Shown: positions 45,921 to 57,507 of the stretch, piece by piece | Position numbering within the stretch: position 1 is the first letter of the stretch | How the letters are laid out: each line of letters begins with the position of its first letter | NCBI GenBank assembly: GCA_947455465.1 | Contig: CANGNS010000019.1 | Span: 1 to 64,000 of the forward strand | Direction of reading: 5' to 3' | DNA length: 64,000 bases | Source of the DNA: Comamonadaceae bacterium | GTDB lineage: Bacteria; Pseudomonadota; Gammaproteobacteria; Burkholderiales; Burkholderiaceae_C | Position numbers and translations under genes: made by a program | Notes under the pieces: model-generated | Told to the model about the DNA's origin: nothing | Seen by the model: the letters and a program-made list of their open reading frames with translations, nothing else | The model's database searches: none

Positions 45921-47945
45921 TTATTTGTTGAGCCAGACGAAATAGGTCATCAGGACAAAAATGCCCAAAATCATGACCAATGCATAGTGGTACAGATAGC
46001 CTGTTTGCAGGCCGCGCACCCGCGCCGACACCCAACCCACCAGCTTCCAGGAGCCGTTGACCAAGAATCCGTCGATCACCGCCTTGTCGCCGCCCTTCCA
46101 CAAACCATTGCCCAGCATGCGGGCGCCACGGGCCAGCACGTTTTCGTTGAACCAGTCCATGAAATACTTGTTTTCCAGCACCACCACCAGCGGGCGCAGC
46201 GCGCGACCGATGGCCGCTGGCACGGCAGGATTGATCAAATACATGTACCAGGCTGTGACTACACCAGCCAAGGCCAGCCAGAACGGCGCGCTGCTTAGTG
46301 CATGCATGGCCATAGCGGCCGGGCCATGGAAAGCCTCGTGCAGTTCAGTCATCACCGGGTGGCGGACGGCATCCACAAAGATGGCGTCTTTGAAAAACTC
46401 ACCGAACAGCATGGGCTCGATGGTCATGTAACCAATCACCACGGAGGGGATGGCCAGCAAAACCAGTGGCACCCACACCACCCAGGGCGATTCGTGGGGG
46501 CTATGGTCGTGGTGAGCGTCGTGACCATGGTCATCATGGCCATGGTGGGCATCGGGAGTTTGGTCGAAGCGCTCTTTACCATGGAACACCAGGAAATACA
46601 TGCGGAACGAGTAAAACGCCGTTACAAACACGCCAGCCAGGACTGCAAAATGCGCAAAACCTGCGGCAGGCAAATGGCTCTCCGCGACCGCTTCAATAAT
46701 GCTGTCCTTGGAGTAAAACCCGGCGAAAAACGGCGTACCAATCAGGGCCAGAGAGCCTAGCAGCGAGGTGATCCAGGTGATAGGCATGTATTTGCGCACG
46801 CCGCCCATCCAGCGGATGTCCTGGTTGTGGTGCATGCCCATGATGACCGAACCGGCCCCCAAAAAGAGCAAAGCCTTGAAGAACGCATGCGTCATCAGAT
46901 GGAACACCGCCACCGAGTAGGCCGATGCGCCAAGCGCCACCGTCATATAGCCCAGCTGTGACAGTGTGGAGTAGGCCACCACCCGTTTGATATCGTTTTG
47001 GATAATGCCCAGAAAGCCCATGAACAAGGCGGTAATGGCGCCCACGAGCATGACCAGGTTGAGCGCGGTGTCGGACAGCTCAAACAGCGGCGACATGCGG
47101 GCCACCATAAAGATACCGGCCGTCACCATCGTAGCGGCGTGGATCAAGGCGGAAATCGGTGTGGGGCCTTCCATGGAGTCGGGCAACCACACGTGCAGCG
47201 GAAACTGCGCGGACTTGCCCATGGCGCCGATGAACAGGCAGATACAGGCCACGGTAATCAGCATCCAACCGGTACCCGGCAGCATCAGGGTGGCCAAAGT
47301 GGGGGCTTTGGCGAAAATCTCGGCGTAATTGAGCGTGCCAGCAAAAGCTGCAATCAGGCCAATGCCCAGGATGAAGCCAAAGTCGCCTACCCGGTTGACC
47401 AAGAAAGCCTTCATATTGGCAAAAATCGCGCTGGGTTTGTTAAACCAGAATCCAATAAGCAGGTAGGACACCAAGCCCACGGCTTCCCAGCCGAAGAAAA
47501 GCTGCAACAAGTTGTTGCTCATCACCAGCATCAGCATGGAGAAGGTGAACAAAGAGATGTAGGAGAAAAAGCGGTTGTAACCCTCGTCCTCATGCATATA
47601 GCCAATGGTGTAAATATGCACCATGAGCGAGACAAAGGTCACCACACACATCATCATGGCCGTCAGGCCGTCGACCAAGAAGCCGATTTCCATCTTCAGG
47701 TCACCCACCACCATCCAGGTGTAAAGCGTTTCGTTCAGGCGGGCGCCGCTTTGCACCACCGCCATGAGGGTCATGACAGAAATCACAAAGGACAGCAAAA
47801 CCCCTGCAATCGTCAGGCTGTGCGTCAGGCCGCGCCCCATACGGTTACCGCCAAATCGGGTGCCAAAAACACCGGCCAGCAAAGCACCGGCCAGCGGTGC
47901 CAAGGGTACGAGAAGCAGCGTGGCTGCGTTGAGACTTGCTTGCAT
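45921..47945 (-). CDS. nuoL: NADH-quinone oxidoreductase subunit L
   Basis: The protein has 674 residues from ATG 47945. The longer open frame to 48032 runs into nuoK and is not used. It is the distal proton-pumping subunit with a long lateral helix at the C-terminus. Motifs include FFGWEAVGLVSYLLIGFWF and the channel segment KSAQFPLHVWLPDSMEGPTPISALIHAATMVTAG. A His/Asp-rich loop (PDAHHGHDDHGHDAHHDHSP) sits at about residues 465-490, between helices near the quinone-distal end. It starts seven bases after nuoK. Confidence 0.97.
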   Translation of the reverse strand: MQASLNAATLLLVPLAPLAGALLAGVFGTRFGGNRMGRGLTHSLTIAGVLLSFVISVMTLMAVVQSGARLNETLYTWMVVGDLKMEIGFLVDGLTAMMMCVVTFVSLMVHIYTIGYMHEDEGYNRFFSYISLFTFSMLMLVMSNNLLQLFFGWEAVGLVSYLLIGFWFNKPSAIFANMKAFLVNRVGDFGFILGIGLIAAFAGTLNYAEIFAKAPTLATLMLPGTGWMLITVACICLFIGAMGKSAQFPLHVWLPDSMEGPTPISALIHAATMVTAGIFMVARMSPLFELSDTALNLVMLVGAITALFMGFLGIIQNDIKRVVAYSTLSQLGYMTVALGASAYSVAVFHLMTHAFFKALLFLGAGSVIMGMHHNQDIRWMGGVRKYMPITWITSLLGSLALIGTPFFAGFYSKDSIIEAVAESHLPAAGFAHFAVLAGVFVTAFYSFRMYFLVFHGKERFDQTPDAHHGHDDHGHDAHHDHSPHESPWVVWVPLVLLAIPSVVIGYMTIEPMLFGEFFKDAIFVDAVRHPVMTELHEAFHGPAAMAMHALSSAPFWLALAGVVTAWYMYLINPAVPAAIGRALRPLVVVLENKYFMDWFNENVLARGARMLGNGLWKGGDKAVIDGFLVNGSWKLVGWVSARVRGLQTGYLYHYALVMILGIFVLMTYFVWLNK

Positions 47946-47952
47946 CGTCGTC

Positions 47953-48267
47953 TTAGCCCTTGAGCGTGTTGAGTTCGTCCACGCTGATGCTGGACTTGGC
48001 CCTGAAAAGCAGCACCAAAATAGCCAGCCCAATGGCCGACTCGGCCGCTGCCACCGTCAGGATGAAAAACACAAAAACCTGGCCGTGCATGTCATTGAGG
48101 TAGTGGGAGAAGGCCACAAAATTGGTGTTTACAGCCAGCAGCATCAACTCGATGGCCATGAGCAACACAATCAGATTGCGTCGGTTCAGGAAAATACCGA
48201 CCACCGACAGCGCGAAAAGCATCGCGCCCAGGGAAAGAAAGTGCCCAAGCGTCAGGGTATTCATCAT
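47953..48267 (-). CDS. nuoK: NADH-quinone oxidoreductase subunit K
   Basis: The small subunit of 104 residues has three helices. The conserved Glu of the proton path is in [13 protein letters not shown] and the second in [11 protein letters not shown]. The start is one of two adjacent ATG codons (48267 or 48264). The first forms an ATGA overlap with the nuoJ stop, so translation is coupled. Confidence 0.96.
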   Translation of the reverse strand: MMNTLTLGHFLSLGAMLFALSVVGIFLNRRNLIVLLMAIELMLLAVNTNFVAFSHYLNDMHGQVFVFFILTVAAAESAIGLAILVLLFRAKSSISVDELNTLKG

Positions 48268-48914
48268 GCGGGAGTCTCCGGTGTGGACTGGGCGCTCTCT
48301 GCCGGTGGCGGGGCTACCTGGCTGGCGTCCATCTTGAGAACGGTCATGCGGTCAGCCGCTTTGACACGCACCTGGTCGCCGGGGCTGACGTATTTGCTGT
48401 CTTTGCGCGCCCGCAGCGTCAGGGCAATGGCCGCGATCATGGCAACCAGCAATATGGCCGCAGCGATCTCAAGGGGGTAGATGTATTCGGTGTAGATCAA
48501 CTTGCCAAGCTGCTGGGTGTTCGACAAACCACTCGGCGCCGCAGTCAGCGCACTGGGATCGTCCACGGCCCGGAAACCGCCCAGCAAGACCGCGGCCATC
48601 TCCAGCGCAATGACCACGCCCACCGCTGCGGCGAACGGGAAATGATTCCAAAAACCGACGCGCAGGTTTTCGACGTTGATGTCCATCATCATCACCACGA
48701 AGAGGAACAAGACCATGACCGCACCGACATACACCAGCACCAAGGTGATGGACAGGAACTCGGCTTTGAGCAGCATCCAGATCATCGAGGCCTGGAAGAA
48801 AGTCAGTACCAAAAACAGGGCGGCATGTACCGGGTTGCGGGCGGTAATAACCCGAAAAGCTGCGATCAGCAGCACCGCCGAGAAGACGTAGAACAGACCG
48901 GTGGTAACACTCAT
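48264..48914 (-). CDS. nuoJ: NADH-quinone oxidoreductase subunit J
   Basis: The 216-residue protein has five helices. The [23 protein letters not shown] and [17 protein letters not shown] segments, with the pi-bulge helix used in the active/deactive transition, are typical. The C-terminal 50 residues are a soluble tail ([22 protein letters not shown]) longer than in E. coli, as is common in betaproteobacteria. Confidence 0.96.
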   Translation of the reverse strand: MSVTTGLFYVFSAVLLIAAFRVITARNPVHAALFLVLTFFQASMIWMLLKAEFLSITLVLVYVGAVMVLFLFVVMMMDINVENLRVGFWNHFPFAAAVGVVIALEMAAVLLGGFRAVDDPSALTAAPSGLSNTQQLGKLIYTEYIYPLEIAAAILLVAMIAAIALTLRARKDSKYVSPGDQVRVKAADRMTVLKMDASQVAPPPAESAQSTPETPA

Positions 48915-48938
48915 GGTGGCATTCTTTCTGGCGGTCGC

Positions 48939-49454
48939 TTAGCGGTATTTCGCGTCGGCTTGCTTGGCCGCCGCAATTTCGGGCTCGTATCGGTCGCCGA
49001 CCGCGAGCAGCATCTCTTTGGTGAAGTACAGGTCACCGCGCTTTTCGCCGTGGTATTCCAGGATGGAGGTCTCCACAATAGAGTCCACCGGGCAGCTTTC
49101 TTCGCAAAAGCCGCAAAAAATGCATTTGGTCAAATCGATGTCGTAGCGCGTCGTGCGCCGTGATCCGTCTGCACGCACATCCGATTCGATGGTGATCGCC
49201 ATCGCAGGACACACCGCCTCACACAGTTTGCAGGCAATGCAGCGCTCTTCGCCGTTTTCGTAGCGGCGCAGGGCGTGCAGACCACGGAAACGGGGCGACA
49301 GGGGGGTTTTTTCTTCGGGGAATTGCACCGTGAATTTCTTGCGAAACGCATAGCGCATGGTCAGGGCCATGCCTTTGAACAGCTCGATCAGCAAAAAGCT
49401 GAGCAAGAAGTCCTTGAGTGAAAAGGCAGCGGGCTTGTAAGCAATGCTTGGCAT
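48939..49454 (-). CDS. nuoI: NADH-quinone oxidoreductase subunit I
   Basis: The 171-residue ferredoxin-like subunit carries two [4Fe-4S] clusters in the peripheral arm, with motifs [12 protein letters not shown] and [13 protein letters not shown] short amphipathic N-terminal region anchors it to the membrane arm. It passes electrons to the NuoB cluster N2. It lies nine bases after nuoH. Confidence 0.97.
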   Translation of the reverse strand: MPSIAYKPAAFSLKDFLLSFLLIELFKGMALTMRYAFRKKFTVQFPEEKTPLSPRFRGLHALRRYENGEERCIACKLCEAVCPAMAITIESDVRADGSRRTTRYDIDLTKCIFCGFCEESCPVDSIVETSILEYHGEKRGDLYFTKEMLLAVGDRYEPEIAAAKQADAKYR

Positions 49455-49463
49455 GTCTGTCTC

Positions 49464-50540
49464 TTACTTCCAGATATTGAAGGAGGTCTGCATCCAGCCG
49501 CCCACGACGATCAACCAAACCAAGGTGACCGGAATAAAGACTTTCCAGCCCAAGCGCATGATCTGGTCATAGCGAAAACGCGGGAAAGTGGCGCGCACCC
49601 AAATAAACAGGCTGACCACCGCGCAGGTCTTGATGCCCAGCCAGATGCCGCCGGGAATCCAATCGAGCACCGCCAAAGGCGACAGCCAGCCACCTAGGAA
49701 CATGACCGAGGCGAGGATGGAGACCAGCCACATATTGGCGTATTCGGCCAAATAGAACATGGCATAGGACATGCCTGAATACTCCACCATATGGCCAGCC
49801 ACGATCTCGGCTTCGCCCTCGACCACGTCAAAGGGATGGCGATTAGTCTCGGCCATGCCGGAGATGATGTAAACCACAAAAATCGGCAGCAAGGGCAGCC
49901 AGTTCCAGGACAAGAAGTTCAGGCCCTGCGCCGCGAAAACGCCCTTGGTTTGCCCGGTGACGATATCGGTCATGTTCATGCTGCCGGTCACCATCAGCAC
50001 CACTACCAGGCAAAAGCCCATGGCGATTTCATAACTGACCATCTGCGCGGACGCACGCAAGGCGCCCAGGAATGCGTATTTGGAGTTGGACGCCCAGCCA
50101 GCGATAACCACGCCGTACACCTCCATAGAAGTAATGGCCATGACAAACAGCAGGCCGGCATTGACGTTGGCCAGCGCCACGTCAGGCCCGAATGGCACCA
50201 CGGCCCAGGCTGCCAGCGCAGGCATGATGGTCAGAATGGGGCCGATAAAAAACAGGCCTTTATTGGCTGCTGCCGGCACCAAAATTTCCTTGGTCAGCAG
50301 TTTGAGCGCATCGGCAATCGGCTGCAACAAGCCCCAGGGGCCAACGCGGTTAGGACCCACGCGCACTTGCATCCAGCCTAGAAACTTGCGCTCCCACAGC
50401 GTCAGGTAGGCCACCGCGCCCATCAGAGGCAGAAGCACGACCACGATTTTGAGCAGCGTCCACAGAACAGGCCAAGCCACGCTGGTCCACCAGCCGGCGG
50501 CAATGGCGTGCAAGCCTGCGTTATAGATAGCGTCGGTCAT
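49464..50540 (-). CDS. nuoH: NADH-quinone oxidoreductase subunit H
   Basis: The protein has 358 residues from ATG 50540, which overlaps the nuoG stop as ATGA. The open frame further upstream belongs to another frame of nuoG. There are eight helices. [26 protein letters not shown] is the quinone-site loop, and [17 protein letters not shown] is the conserved acidic loop. It links the peripheral arm with the membrane arm. Confidence 0.97.
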   Translation of the reverse strand: MTDAIYNAGLHAIAAGWWTSVAWPVLWTLLKIVVVLLPLMGAVAYLTLWERKFLGWMQVRVGPNRVGPWGLLQPIADALKLLTKEILVPAAANKGLFFIGPILTIMPALAAWAVVPFGPDVALANVNAGLLFVMAITSMEVYGVVIAGWASNSKYAFLGALRASAQMVSYEIAMGFCLVVVLMVTGSMNMTDIVTGQTKGVFAAQGLNFLSWNWLPLLPIFVVYIISGMAETNRHPFDVVEGEAEIVAGHMVEYSGMSYAMFYLAEYANMWLVSILASVMFLGGWLSPLAVLDWIPGGIWLGIKTCAVVSLFIWVRATFPRFRYDQIMRLGWKVFIPVTLVWLIVVGGWMQTSFNIWK

Positions 50541-52654
50541 GCCTGCACCTCCGCCGTTGCGCGCGCATCTGCGGTCATTTGCAGGCTGCTGGCGCGGCGC
50601 ACTAAACCGTCCAGCTGATAGATGGCGGCGGTACACGGAGCCTGGCCCACACCTGCATGGGTCGGCGCGCTGCACGCATTATTCAGACGGTCTGCGGGCA
50701 AAAATGCGGGCGCTGCACCACCGAATATGTCCGCTAGCACATCCTGGGAGGATTCGTAGTCAAAGCCTTCGGCCTTCATCATGTTGCCCAGTACGCGCAG
50801 CACTTTCCAGGCCGGGCGGGCCTCGCCCATGGGCTTGACCACCGCATGGAAACTCTGCACCCGCCCCTCGGCGTTGACAAAGGTACCCGAGGTTTCGGTA
50901 AACGGCGCGATGGGCAACAGCACATCGGCGCAGTCCATATTGGCCTGGAAGGGCGAGAGGCTGACCACCATTTGCGCTTGGGCCAGGGCCGCCACGGCGT
51001 TGGCGCCAGTTGCGCTGTCCCACCTGGGCTCGGTGTTGAGCAAGACGGCGGCCTTGAGTCCGCCGGCAAGCATCTGGCCGGCATTCAAACCGCCCTGCCC
51101 TGGCTGTGCACCGACCCACTGCGCGCCCACGGTGTTGGCCGCTTCGGTCAGGAACCCGCATTGCGCGCCGGTGTTGGCGGCGATCCATGCTGCTACGGCC
51201 TGCAACGCCGAGGCCTGCGCGTGGTGCGCGGCGGCATTGCCCAGCAAAACGGCTTTGCGCTCGCCGCCCAGCAAGGACTTGGCAATCGCCAGGGCTTGCT
51301 CGCTGGCCACGCCGGTATAGGGGCAACTGACCTGGGCCAACTGCGCCACGGCAACCGCAATGCCTTGCAACTGCACTAACCAGTCCGCTGCAGGCACTTG
51401 CATATCTTGCGCAATAGGCATCGCCCAGCCCGACGCACCCGCGCCCAGCGCATGCACAGCGCAGCCGCCACGCGTGGCCTGGCGCACCCGCAAAGCAAAC
51501 AGCGGATGCTCTTTGCGCAGATTCGTTCCCACAAACAAAACACGCTGCAAGCTCGATAGCGCAGCAATGGGCATGCCCAGGTAACGCACGCCATCGGTAG
51601 CGGTGAAATCTTGGTTGCGCAGGCGGTAATCAATGTTGTCGCCGCCCAGGGCGCGCAACAGCTTGGCGCTCAGGTGCAGCTCTTCCAGGGTGCTGTGCGG
51701 GCTGACCAAGGCACCCAGCGAGGCATCACCGTGGTTGGACTTGATTTGCTTGAGGCCATTAGCCACGTACTCGAGGGCGGTTTGCCAATCGACTTTGGAC
51801 CATTTCCCGCCTTGCTTGATCATCGGCGTCTGCAAACGCTCGGGGCTATTGAGGGCTTCGTAGGAAAAACGGTCGCGGTCAGCGATCCAGCATTCGTTGA
51901 CGGCCTCGTTTTCGAGAGGCACGACGCGCATGACCTGGTTGTTTTTGACTTGCACCACCAAATTGGCGCCGGTCGAGTCGTGCGGGCTGACCGACTTGCG
52001 GCGCGACAACTCCCAGGTACGGGCGCTGTAACGGAAGGGCTTGCTGGTGAGCGCGCCAACCGGGCAAATATCAATCATATTGCCCGACAGCTCGGAGTCC
52101 ACCGACTGGCCGACAAAGGTCTCGATCGACGAATGCTCGCCCCGGTGCGACATACCCAGCTCCATGACACCGGCCACTTCCTGCCCAAAGCGCACGCAGC
52201 GGGTGCAGTGAATGCAGCGGCTCATCTCCTGCATGCTGATGAGCGGGCCCACATCTTTGACGGCCACGACACGCTTTTCTTCCGCGTAGCGCGAGGCCGA
52301 GCCACCGTAACCGACGGCTAAGTCTTGCAACTGGCACTCGCCGCCCTGGTCACAAATAGGACAGTCCAAGGGGTGGTTAATCAGCAAAAACTCCATCACC
52401 GATTGCTGGGCCTTGATGGCTTTGTCGCTCTTGGTGTGCACCACCATGCCATTGGTCACCGGGGTGGCGCAGGCAGGCATGGGCTTGGGGGCTTTTTCAA
52501 TGTCCACCAGGCACATACGGCAATTGGCCGCGATGCTGAGCTTCTTGTGGTAACAAAAATGCGGAATGTAGGTACCCGCTTTCTCGGCCGCATGCATGAC
52601 CATGCTGCCCTCTGCGATCTCTACCTTTTTGCCGTCAATATCGATTTCAACCAT
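50537..52654 (-). CDS. nuoG: NADH-quinone oxidoreductase subunit G
   Basis: The protein has 705 residues from ATG 52654. The longest iron-sulfur subunit, it has a [2Fe-2S] site ([15 protein letters not shown]), a His-ligated [4Fe-4S] site ([18 protein letters not shown]) and further clusters ([22 protein letters not shown]). The C-terminal two thirds are a degenerate molybdopterin-oxidoreductase fold without cofactor ligands. It shares ancestry with the FdsA N-terminus elsewhere in this window. Confidence 0.96.
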   Translation of the reverse strand: MVEIDIDGKKVEIAEGSMVMHAAEKAGTYIPHFCYHKKLSIAANCRMCLVDIEKAPKPMPACATPVTNGMVVHTKSDKAIKAQQSVMEFLLINHPLDCPICDQGGECQLQDLAVGYGGSASRYAEEKRVVAVKDVGPLISMQEMSRCIHCTRCVRFGQEVAGVMELGMSHRGEHSSIETFVGQSVDSELSGNMIDICPVGALTSKPFRYSARTWELSRRKSVSPHDSTGANLVVQVKNNQVMRVVPLENEAVNECWIADRDRFSYEALNSPERLQTPMIKQGGKWSKVDWQTALEYVANGLKQIKSNHGDASLGALVSPHSTLEELHLSAKLLRALGGDNIDYRLRNQDFTATDGVRYLGMPIAALSSLQRVLFVGTNLRKEHPLFALRVRQATRGGCAVHALGAGASGWAMPIAQDMQVPAADWLVQLQGIAVAVAQLAQVSCPYTGVASEQALAIAKSLLGGERKAVLLGNAAAHHAQASALQAVAAWIAANTGAQCGFLTEAANTVGAQWVGAQPGQGGLNAGQMLAGGLKAAVLLNTEPRWDSATGANAVAALAQAQMVVSLSPFQANMDCADVLLPIAPFTETSGTFVNAEGRVQSFHAVVKPMGEARPAWKVLRVLGNMMKAEGFDYESSQDVLADIFGGAAPAFLPADRLNNACSAPTHAGVGQAPCTAAIYQLDGLVRRASSLQMTADARATAEVQA

Positions 52655-52667
52655 GGTGCTGCACCGA

Positions 52668-54020
52668 TTACACGTAGGCACCGACCACGCAGGTCTTGTG
52701 CTCTATGTGGTGTTCAAATTCGGACCGGAAATGCTTGAGCATGCCGCGCACCGGCATAGCCGCGGCGTCGCCCAGCGCGCAAATCGTGCGGCCCATGATG
52801 TTGCCCGCCACGCTGTCGAGCAGCTCTAAGTCGCTGGCGCGGCCTTGGCCGTTTTCAATGCGGTCCACCATACGCCAAAGCCAGCCAGTGCCTTCGCGGC
52901 ACGGCGTACATTGACCGCAGGACTCGTGCGAATAAAAGTAGGACAGTCGCTGCAAGGACTTGACCATGCAACGCGTATCGTCCATGACGATCACTGCGCC
53001 CGAACCCAGCATGGAGCCGGCCTTGGCAATCGCGTCATAGTCCATGGTGATGTCCATCATGATGCTGGCGGGCAACACCGGCGCCGAGGAGCCGCCGGGT
53101 ATCACCGCCTTGAGCGTACGGCCCGGGCGCATGCCGCCGGCCATTTCCAGCAACTCTGCGAACGGCGTTCCCATAGGCACTTCGTAATTGCCCGGGCGCT
53201 GTACGTCGCCACTAACAGAAAAAATCTTGGTGCCACCGTTATTGGGCTTGCCGCAGGCCAGATAGGCCGCGCCGCCGTTGCGGATGATCCAAGGCACCGC
53301 CGCAAAAGTCTCGGTGTTGTTGATCGTGGTGGGCTTGCCGTACAAGCCAAAGCTCGCAGGGAACGGCGGTTTAAAGCGCGGCTGGCCTTTTTTACCTTCC
53401 AGGGATTCGAGCAAGGCCGTTTCTTCGCCACAGATATAGGCACCAAAGCCATGCGCCGCATGCAGCTGGAAGCTGAAGTTGCTGCCCATGATGTTCTGAC
53501 CCAAAAAGCCTGCTGCGCGGGCTTCTTCTAGAGCTGCTTCGAAGCGCTCGTAGGTATGGAAAATCTCGCCATGGATGTAGTTGTAACCCACCGTGATGCC
53601 CATGGCGTAGGCCGCAATCGCCATGCCTTCAATGACCGTATGCGGGTTGAATTGCATGATGTCGCGGTCTTTGCAGGTTCCAGGCTCGCCTTCGTCCGAA
53701 TTGCAGACCAGGTATTTTTGGCCAGGAAACTGGCGCGGCATGAAGCTCCACTTGAGGCCTGTGGGAAATCCAGCGCCACCGCGGCCACGCAAGCCCGACT
53801 CTTTGACCGTCGCGATGACTTGGTCTTGGGTCATGCCCTCGCCGCCGTCTTGACCGAGGATTTTGCGCAAAGCCTGGTAGCCGCCGCGCGCCTGGTAGGC
53901 GGCGATACCCCAGTTGCTGCCATCCAGATCCGCCAAAATTTGGGCGCCTTTATGGCGACCATGAAAAGAAGTTTCCCGGCCGGTGGCCTGAAACTGGGCC
54001 AATACCTGTTGCAAATTCAC
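52668..54020 (-). CDS. nuoF: NADH-quinone oxidoreductase subunit F
   Basis: The 450-residue subunit binds NADH and FMN and holds cluster N3. Motifs are [16 protein letters not shown] (NADH), [21 protein letters not shown] (FMN) and [15 protein letters not shown] ([4Fe-4S]). The start overlaps the nuoE stop by four bases (ATGA). Confidence 0.97.
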   Translation of the reverse strand: MNLQQVLAQFQATGRETSFHGRHKGAQILADLDGSNWGIAAYQARGGYQALRKILGQDGGEGMTQDQVIATVKESGLRGRGGAGFPTGLKWSFMPRQFPGQKYLVCNSDEGEPGTCKDRDIMQFNPHTVIEGMAIAAYAMGITVGYNYIHGEIFHTYERFEAALEEARAAGFLGQNIMGSNFSFQLHAAHGFGAYICGEETALLESLEGKKGQPRFKPPFPASFGLYGKPTTINNTETFAAVPWIIRNGGAAYLACGKPNNGGTKIFSVSGDVQRPGNYEVPMGTPFAELLEMAGGMRPGRTLKAVIPGGSSAPVLPASIMMDITMDYDAIAKAGSMLGSGAVIVMDDTRCMVKSLQRLSYFYSHESCGQCTPCREGTGWLWRMVDRIENGQGRASDLELLDSVAGNIMGRTICALGDAAAMPVRGMLKHFRSEFEHHIEHKTCVVGAYV

Positions 54021-54508
54021 TTGGCGTCCTCCGCTTGCTTGAGGTCGGCGATCAGCTGGTCGAGCTTTTCAGGGCTCATAAAACTGCACATATGGCGGTC
54101 ATTGACCAGCAGCACCGGCGCGTCGGCGCAAGCGCCTTGGCATTCACTGGGCTGCAGGGTAAACAGACCATCGGCCGTGGTTTGACCAGCGTGAATGCCC
54201 AGCCTGTCTTCCAAGTGGGCCAAAGCCTGGGCACCACCGCGCAGTTGGCAGGGTAAATTGGTGCACACATTGAGCTTGTACTTGCCCACGGGATGCTGGT
54301 TGTACATGTTGTAGAAGGTCGTCACCTCGTGAACCGCGATAGGCGCCATGCCCAGGTGCTCCGCGACCACGCGTTCGCTCTCGGGGCTGACCCAACCGAG
54401 CTCTTGCTGCACGATGGCCAGACAGGCCATCACAGCCGACTGCTTCTGGTCCGCAGGGTATTTGGCGACTTCGCGGTCAAAGCGCGCCTTGGTGGCTTGC
54501 GAGATCAT
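54017..54508 (-). CDS. nuoE: NADH-quinone oxidoreductase subunit E
   Basis: The 163-residue thioredoxin-fold subunit has the [2Fe-2S] cluster N1a. The ligand pattern is [10 protein letters not shown] and later [15 protein letters not shown]. It binds next to NuoF. Both ends overlap the neighbouring genes by four bases, so nuoD, nuoE and nuoF are translationally coupled. Confidence 0.97.
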   Translation of the reverse strand: MISQATKARFDREVAKYPADQKQSAVMACLAIVQQELGWVSPESERVVAEHLGMAPIAVHEVTTFYNMYNQHPVGKYKLNVCTNLPCQLRGGAQALAHLEDRLGIHAGQTTADGLFTLQPSECQGACADAPVLLVNDRHMCSFMSPEKLDQLIADLKQAEDAK

Positions 54509-55758
54509 CGGTCTATCTCTCCAAAAACAATATCCATGGTGCCGATGATGGAGACCGCGTCCGCGATCATGTGGCCCTTGGCCATTTCATTGAGACCTGC
54601 CAGATGGGCGAAACCAGGCGGACGAATCTTCAGGCGGTAGGGCTTGTTGGCGCCATCGCTCACGATGTAAATACCAAACTCGCCCTTGGGGTGCTCCACG
54701 GCCGCATAAGCCTCGCCTTGGGGCACGTGAAAACCTTCGGTGAAAAGTTTGAAGTGGTGGATCAGGCCTTCCATATGGGTCTTCATCGACTCGCGTGAAG
54801 GCGGCGCCACTTTATGGTTGTCGGTAATCACCGGACCGGGGTTAGCTTTGAGCCATTGGACGCACTTTTCGATGATGCGGTTGGACTGCTTCATCTCTTC
54901 CATGCGCACCAGGTAACGGTCATAGACGTCGCCGGTTTTACCCACCGGAATGTCAAAGTCCATCTGCGAATAAACGTCGTAAGGCTGCTTTTTGCGCAAA
55001 TCCCAGGCGATGCCCGAGCCGCGCAGCATCGGGCCAGTAAAGCCCATGTTGAGCGCCCGCTCGGGGCTCACGATACCGATATTGACGGTGCGCTGCTTCC
55101 AGATGCGGTTGTCGGTCAGCAGGGTGTGGTACTCGGCCAGGCACTGCGGAAAACGTTGCGTGAAGTTTTCAATGAAGTCCAGCAAGGAGCCTTGGCGGTT
55201 TTCGTTGAGCGCCGCAATCCCTTTGGCATTACGCACCTTGTTGGCCTTGAACTGCGGCATGGTGTCCGGCAAGTCACGGTACACGCCGCCGGGCCGGAAA
55301 TACGCCGCGTGCATGCGCGCGCCGCTGGCCGCCTCGTACATGTCAAACAGGTCTTCGCGTTCGCGGAAGGTGTAAATCAAGATGGTGGAGCTGCCGCAGT
55401 CATTGCCGTGCGAGCCCAGCCACATCAGGTGGTTTAGCAAGCGGGTAATTTCGGCATACATCACACGGATGTACTGTGCGCGGATAGGCACCTCAATGCC
55501 CAAAAGCTTCTCGATAGCCAGGCAATAGGCGTGCTCGTTACACATCATGGACACATAGTCCAGACGGTCCATATAAGGCAGCGCCTGGATGTAAGTCTTG
55601 GTCTCGGCCAGCTTTTCGGTAGCGCGGTGCAGCAGACCAATATGCGGATCTGCGCGCTGGATGACTTCGCCGTCGAGCTCGAGCACCAGGCGCAAAACGC
55701 CATGGGCGGCCGGATGCTGCGGACCGAAATTGAGGGTGTAGTTTTTGATCTCAGCCAT
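54505..55758 (-). CDS. nuoD: NADH-quinone oxidoreductase subunit D
   Basis: The 417-residue 49-kDa-type subunit forms the quinone pocket with NuoB. The conserved [14 protein letters not shown] segment carries the quinone-site His, and [13 protein letters not shown] and [14 protein letters not shown] follow. It is separate from nuoC, unlike the fused nuoCD of enterobacteria. It starts 12 bases after nuoC. Confidence 0.97.
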   Translation of the reverse strand: MAEIKNYTLNFGPQHPAAHGVLRLVLELDGEVIQRADPHIGLLHRATEKLAETKTYIQALPYMDRLDYVSMMCNEHAYCLAIEKLLGIEVPIRAQYIRVMYAEITRLLNHLMWLGSHGNDCGSSTILIYTFREREDLFDMYEAASGARMHAAYFRPGGVYRDLPDTMPQFKANKVRNAKGIAALNENRQGSLLDFIENFTQRFPQCLAEYHTLLTDNRIWKQRTVNIGIVSPERALNMGFTGPMLRGSGIAWDLRKKQPYDVYSQMDFDIPVGKTGDVYDRYLVRMEEMKQSNRIIEKCVQWLKANPGPVITDNHKVAPPSRESMKTHMEGLIHHFKLFTEGFHVPQGEAYAAVEHPKGEFGIYIVSDGANKPYRLKIRPPGFAHLAGLNEMAKGHMIADAVSIIGTMDIVFGEIDR

Positions 55759-55770
55759 AGCGAGCCCTGC

Positions 55771-56379
55771 TTAGTGCAGGCCTCCGTAGTTCTCTTCGCG
55801 GATGATGCGCGGCGTGATCTCGCGGGTCTCAATGGTCACCGGTTGGTAAATCACACGCGCTTGCTCAGCGTCGTAGCGCATTTCCACATGGCCGGTGGTC
55901 GGAAAGTCTTTGCGGAAAGGATGACCGATAAAGCCATAGTCGGTCAGGATGCGACGCAAATCTTCATGCCCTTCAAACACCACGCCAAAGAGGTCAAAAG
56001 CCTCGCGCTCGAACCAATTGGCCGAGTTCCACACATCATTGATGGAATCCACGGACGGCATATCGTCATCGGGCGCAAACACCTTGAGGCGCACGCGCTG
56101 GTTCAGGCTGACCGATAGCAAATGCACTACCACGCAGTAGCGCGGCCCTTCATAACGGCCATCGCCATAGGTGGAATAGTCCACGGCGCACAGGTCGATC
56201 ATTTGCTCAAACTGGCATCCTGCGCTGTCGCGCAAAAGCAAGGCCGCAGCATGGTAGTCCTGAGCGGACACCAGCACCTTGACCTCGCCCAAATCAACAG
56301 AAATACGCTTGACTTTGTCACCCAAGGCCAGCGCAACCGCAGCCTGGGTATCTTCAGGGCGAACAGAGAAAGTGGTCAT
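55771..56379 (-). CDS. nuoC: NADH-quinone oxidoreductase subunit C
   Basis: The protein has 202 residues from ATG 56379. The 30-kDa-type subunit of the peripheral arm is recognised by [34 protein letters not shown] and the closing HPFRKDFP. The extended frame up to 56565 overlaps nuoB and is spurious. It is eight bases after nuoB. Confidence 0.96.
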   Translation of the reverse strand: MTTFSVRPEDTQAAVALALGDKVKRISVDLGEVKVLVSAQDYHAAALLLRDSAGCQFEQMIDLCAVDYSTYGDGRYEGPRYCVVVHLLSVSLNQRVRLKVFAPDDDMPSVDSINDVWNSANWFEREAFDLFGVVFEGHEDLRRILTDYGFIGHPFRKDFPTTGHVEMRYDAEQARVIYQPVTIETREITPRIIREENYGGLH

Positions 56380-56387
56380 ATCTGGGC

Positions 56388-56867
56388 TCAGGCGCGCGCG
56401 ATCGTTTCGGTGCGGCGAATTTTTTGTTGGAGTTGCAAGATGCCATACACCAGCGCCTCGGCAGTCGGAGGGCAACCTGGAACGTACACGTCCACCGGCA
56501 CAATGCGGTCGCACCCGCGCACCACCGAGTAGCTGTAGTGGTAATAGCCGCCGCCATTGGCGCAAGAGCCCATGCTCAATACCCAGCGCGGCTCGGACAT
56601 TTGGTCATACACCTTGCGCAAAGCAGGCGCCATCTTGTTGCACAGCGTGCCCGCAACAATCATCAAGTCGGACTGGCGCGGGCTGGCGCGAAATACCTCT
56701 GAGCCAAAGCGGCTAATGTCATACCGCGCCGCCGCAGCATGCATCATTTCGACCGCACAGCAGGCCAAGCCAAAGGTCATGGGCCAAATGGAGCCGGTTT
56801 TAGCCCAGTTGACCACCGAGTCGTAGCTCGTGGTGGCAAAGCCTTCTTTGAATACGCCTTCAATCAT
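56388..56867 (-). CDS. nuoB: NADH-quinone oxidoreductase subunit B
   Basis: The protein has 159 residues from ATG 56867. It holds the terminal cluster N2. Ligands are in [10 protein letters not shown] (adjacent Cys pair), [12 protein letters not shown] and [12 protein letters not shown]. Upstream in-frame codons to 56921 lie in nuoA and are not used. It begins four bases after the nuoA stop. Confidence 0.97.
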   Translation of the reverse strand: MIEGVFKEGFATTSYDSVVNWAKTGSIWPMTFGLACCAVEMMHAAAARYDISRFGSEVFRASPRQSDLMIVAGTLCNKMAPALRKVYDQMSEPRWVLSMGSCANGGGYYHYSYSVVRGCDRIVPVDVYVPGCPPTAEALVYGILQLQQKIRRTETIARA

Positions 56868-56871
56868 GGTC

Positions 56872-57231
56872 TCATTCCCAGTCAAGGGCCCCTTTTTTCC
56901 ATTCGTAGGCAAAGCCGACAACCAAAATTCCCAGAAACAGCATCACGGACCAAAAGCCCAAGGCGCCAATTTCTTTGAGCGACACCGCCCACGGGAACAA
57001 GAATGCAATTTCCAGGTCAAACAAAATGAACAGAATGGCCACCAGGTAGTAGCGCACATCAAACTTCATGCGCGCGTCCTCGAAGGCTTCAAAGCCGCAC
57101 TCGTAAGGGGAGTTTTTTGCCGCGTCCGGGCGGTTGGGGCCCAGGATGTAGCCCAAGACTTGGGGGATGATGCCGATCGCGATACCGACCAGAATGAACA
57201 GCAAAACAGGGAGGTATTGGTCCAGATTCAT
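56872..57231 (-). CDS. nuoA: NADH-quinone oxidoreductase subunit A
   Basis: The 119-residue protein has three helices. The loop [23 protein letters not shown] contains the invariant Cys of the ND3 active/deactive switch, and [12 protein letters not shown] is the acidic helix. It is the first gene of the 14-gene nuo operon, 75 bases after the tRNA-Leu gene on the same strand, which probably shares or lies within the leader. Confidence 0.97.
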   Translation of the reverse strand: MNLDQYLPVLLFILVGIAIGIIPQVLGYILGPNRPDAAKNSPYECGFEAFEDARMKFDVRYYLVAILFILFDLEIAFLFPWAVSLKEIGALGFWSVMLFLGILVVGFAYEWKKGALDWE

Positions 57232-57306
57232 AGCTAAATAGTCGTCGCCCGACGATAAGTCTGATTCTTTGCAGCACCCTTACGGGTACGCAGCGCTTTC
57301 TTGCTA

Positions 57307-57391
57307 TGGTGCCGTCGGCGAGACTCGAACTCGCACAGCTTTCGCCACTACCCCCTCAAGATAGCGTGTCTACCAATTTCACCACGACGGC
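57307..57391 (-). tRNA. tRNA-Leu (anticodon GAG)
   Basis: The 85-base gene has an encoded CCA at 57309-57307. The acceptor stem GCCGTCG pairs with CGACGGC. The anticodon arm CTATC-TTGAGGG-GGTAG gives anticodon GAG. A long variable arm (about 13 bases) and the T-arm GCGAGTTCGAGTCTCGC fit a class II leucine tRNA. It lies between secG and nuoA on the same strand. Confidence 0.95.
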
Positions 57392-57507
57392 GGCTTTTCA
57401 CTACGCAGGGCCCGGACGTTTAAGACGCCCTGTAACCCTTGCTAAGCCTACGAGTTTACCCTGATTTGCAGAGCGTTCGAGGGCATGTACGGACTTTTTG
57501 ACGCGGG

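Noticed and set aside
57307..57391. tRNA-Leu as an integration site for a mobile element
   Set aside because: The flanking genes are the conserved secG and nuoA, with no integrase and no repeated tRNA 3' end seen nearby.
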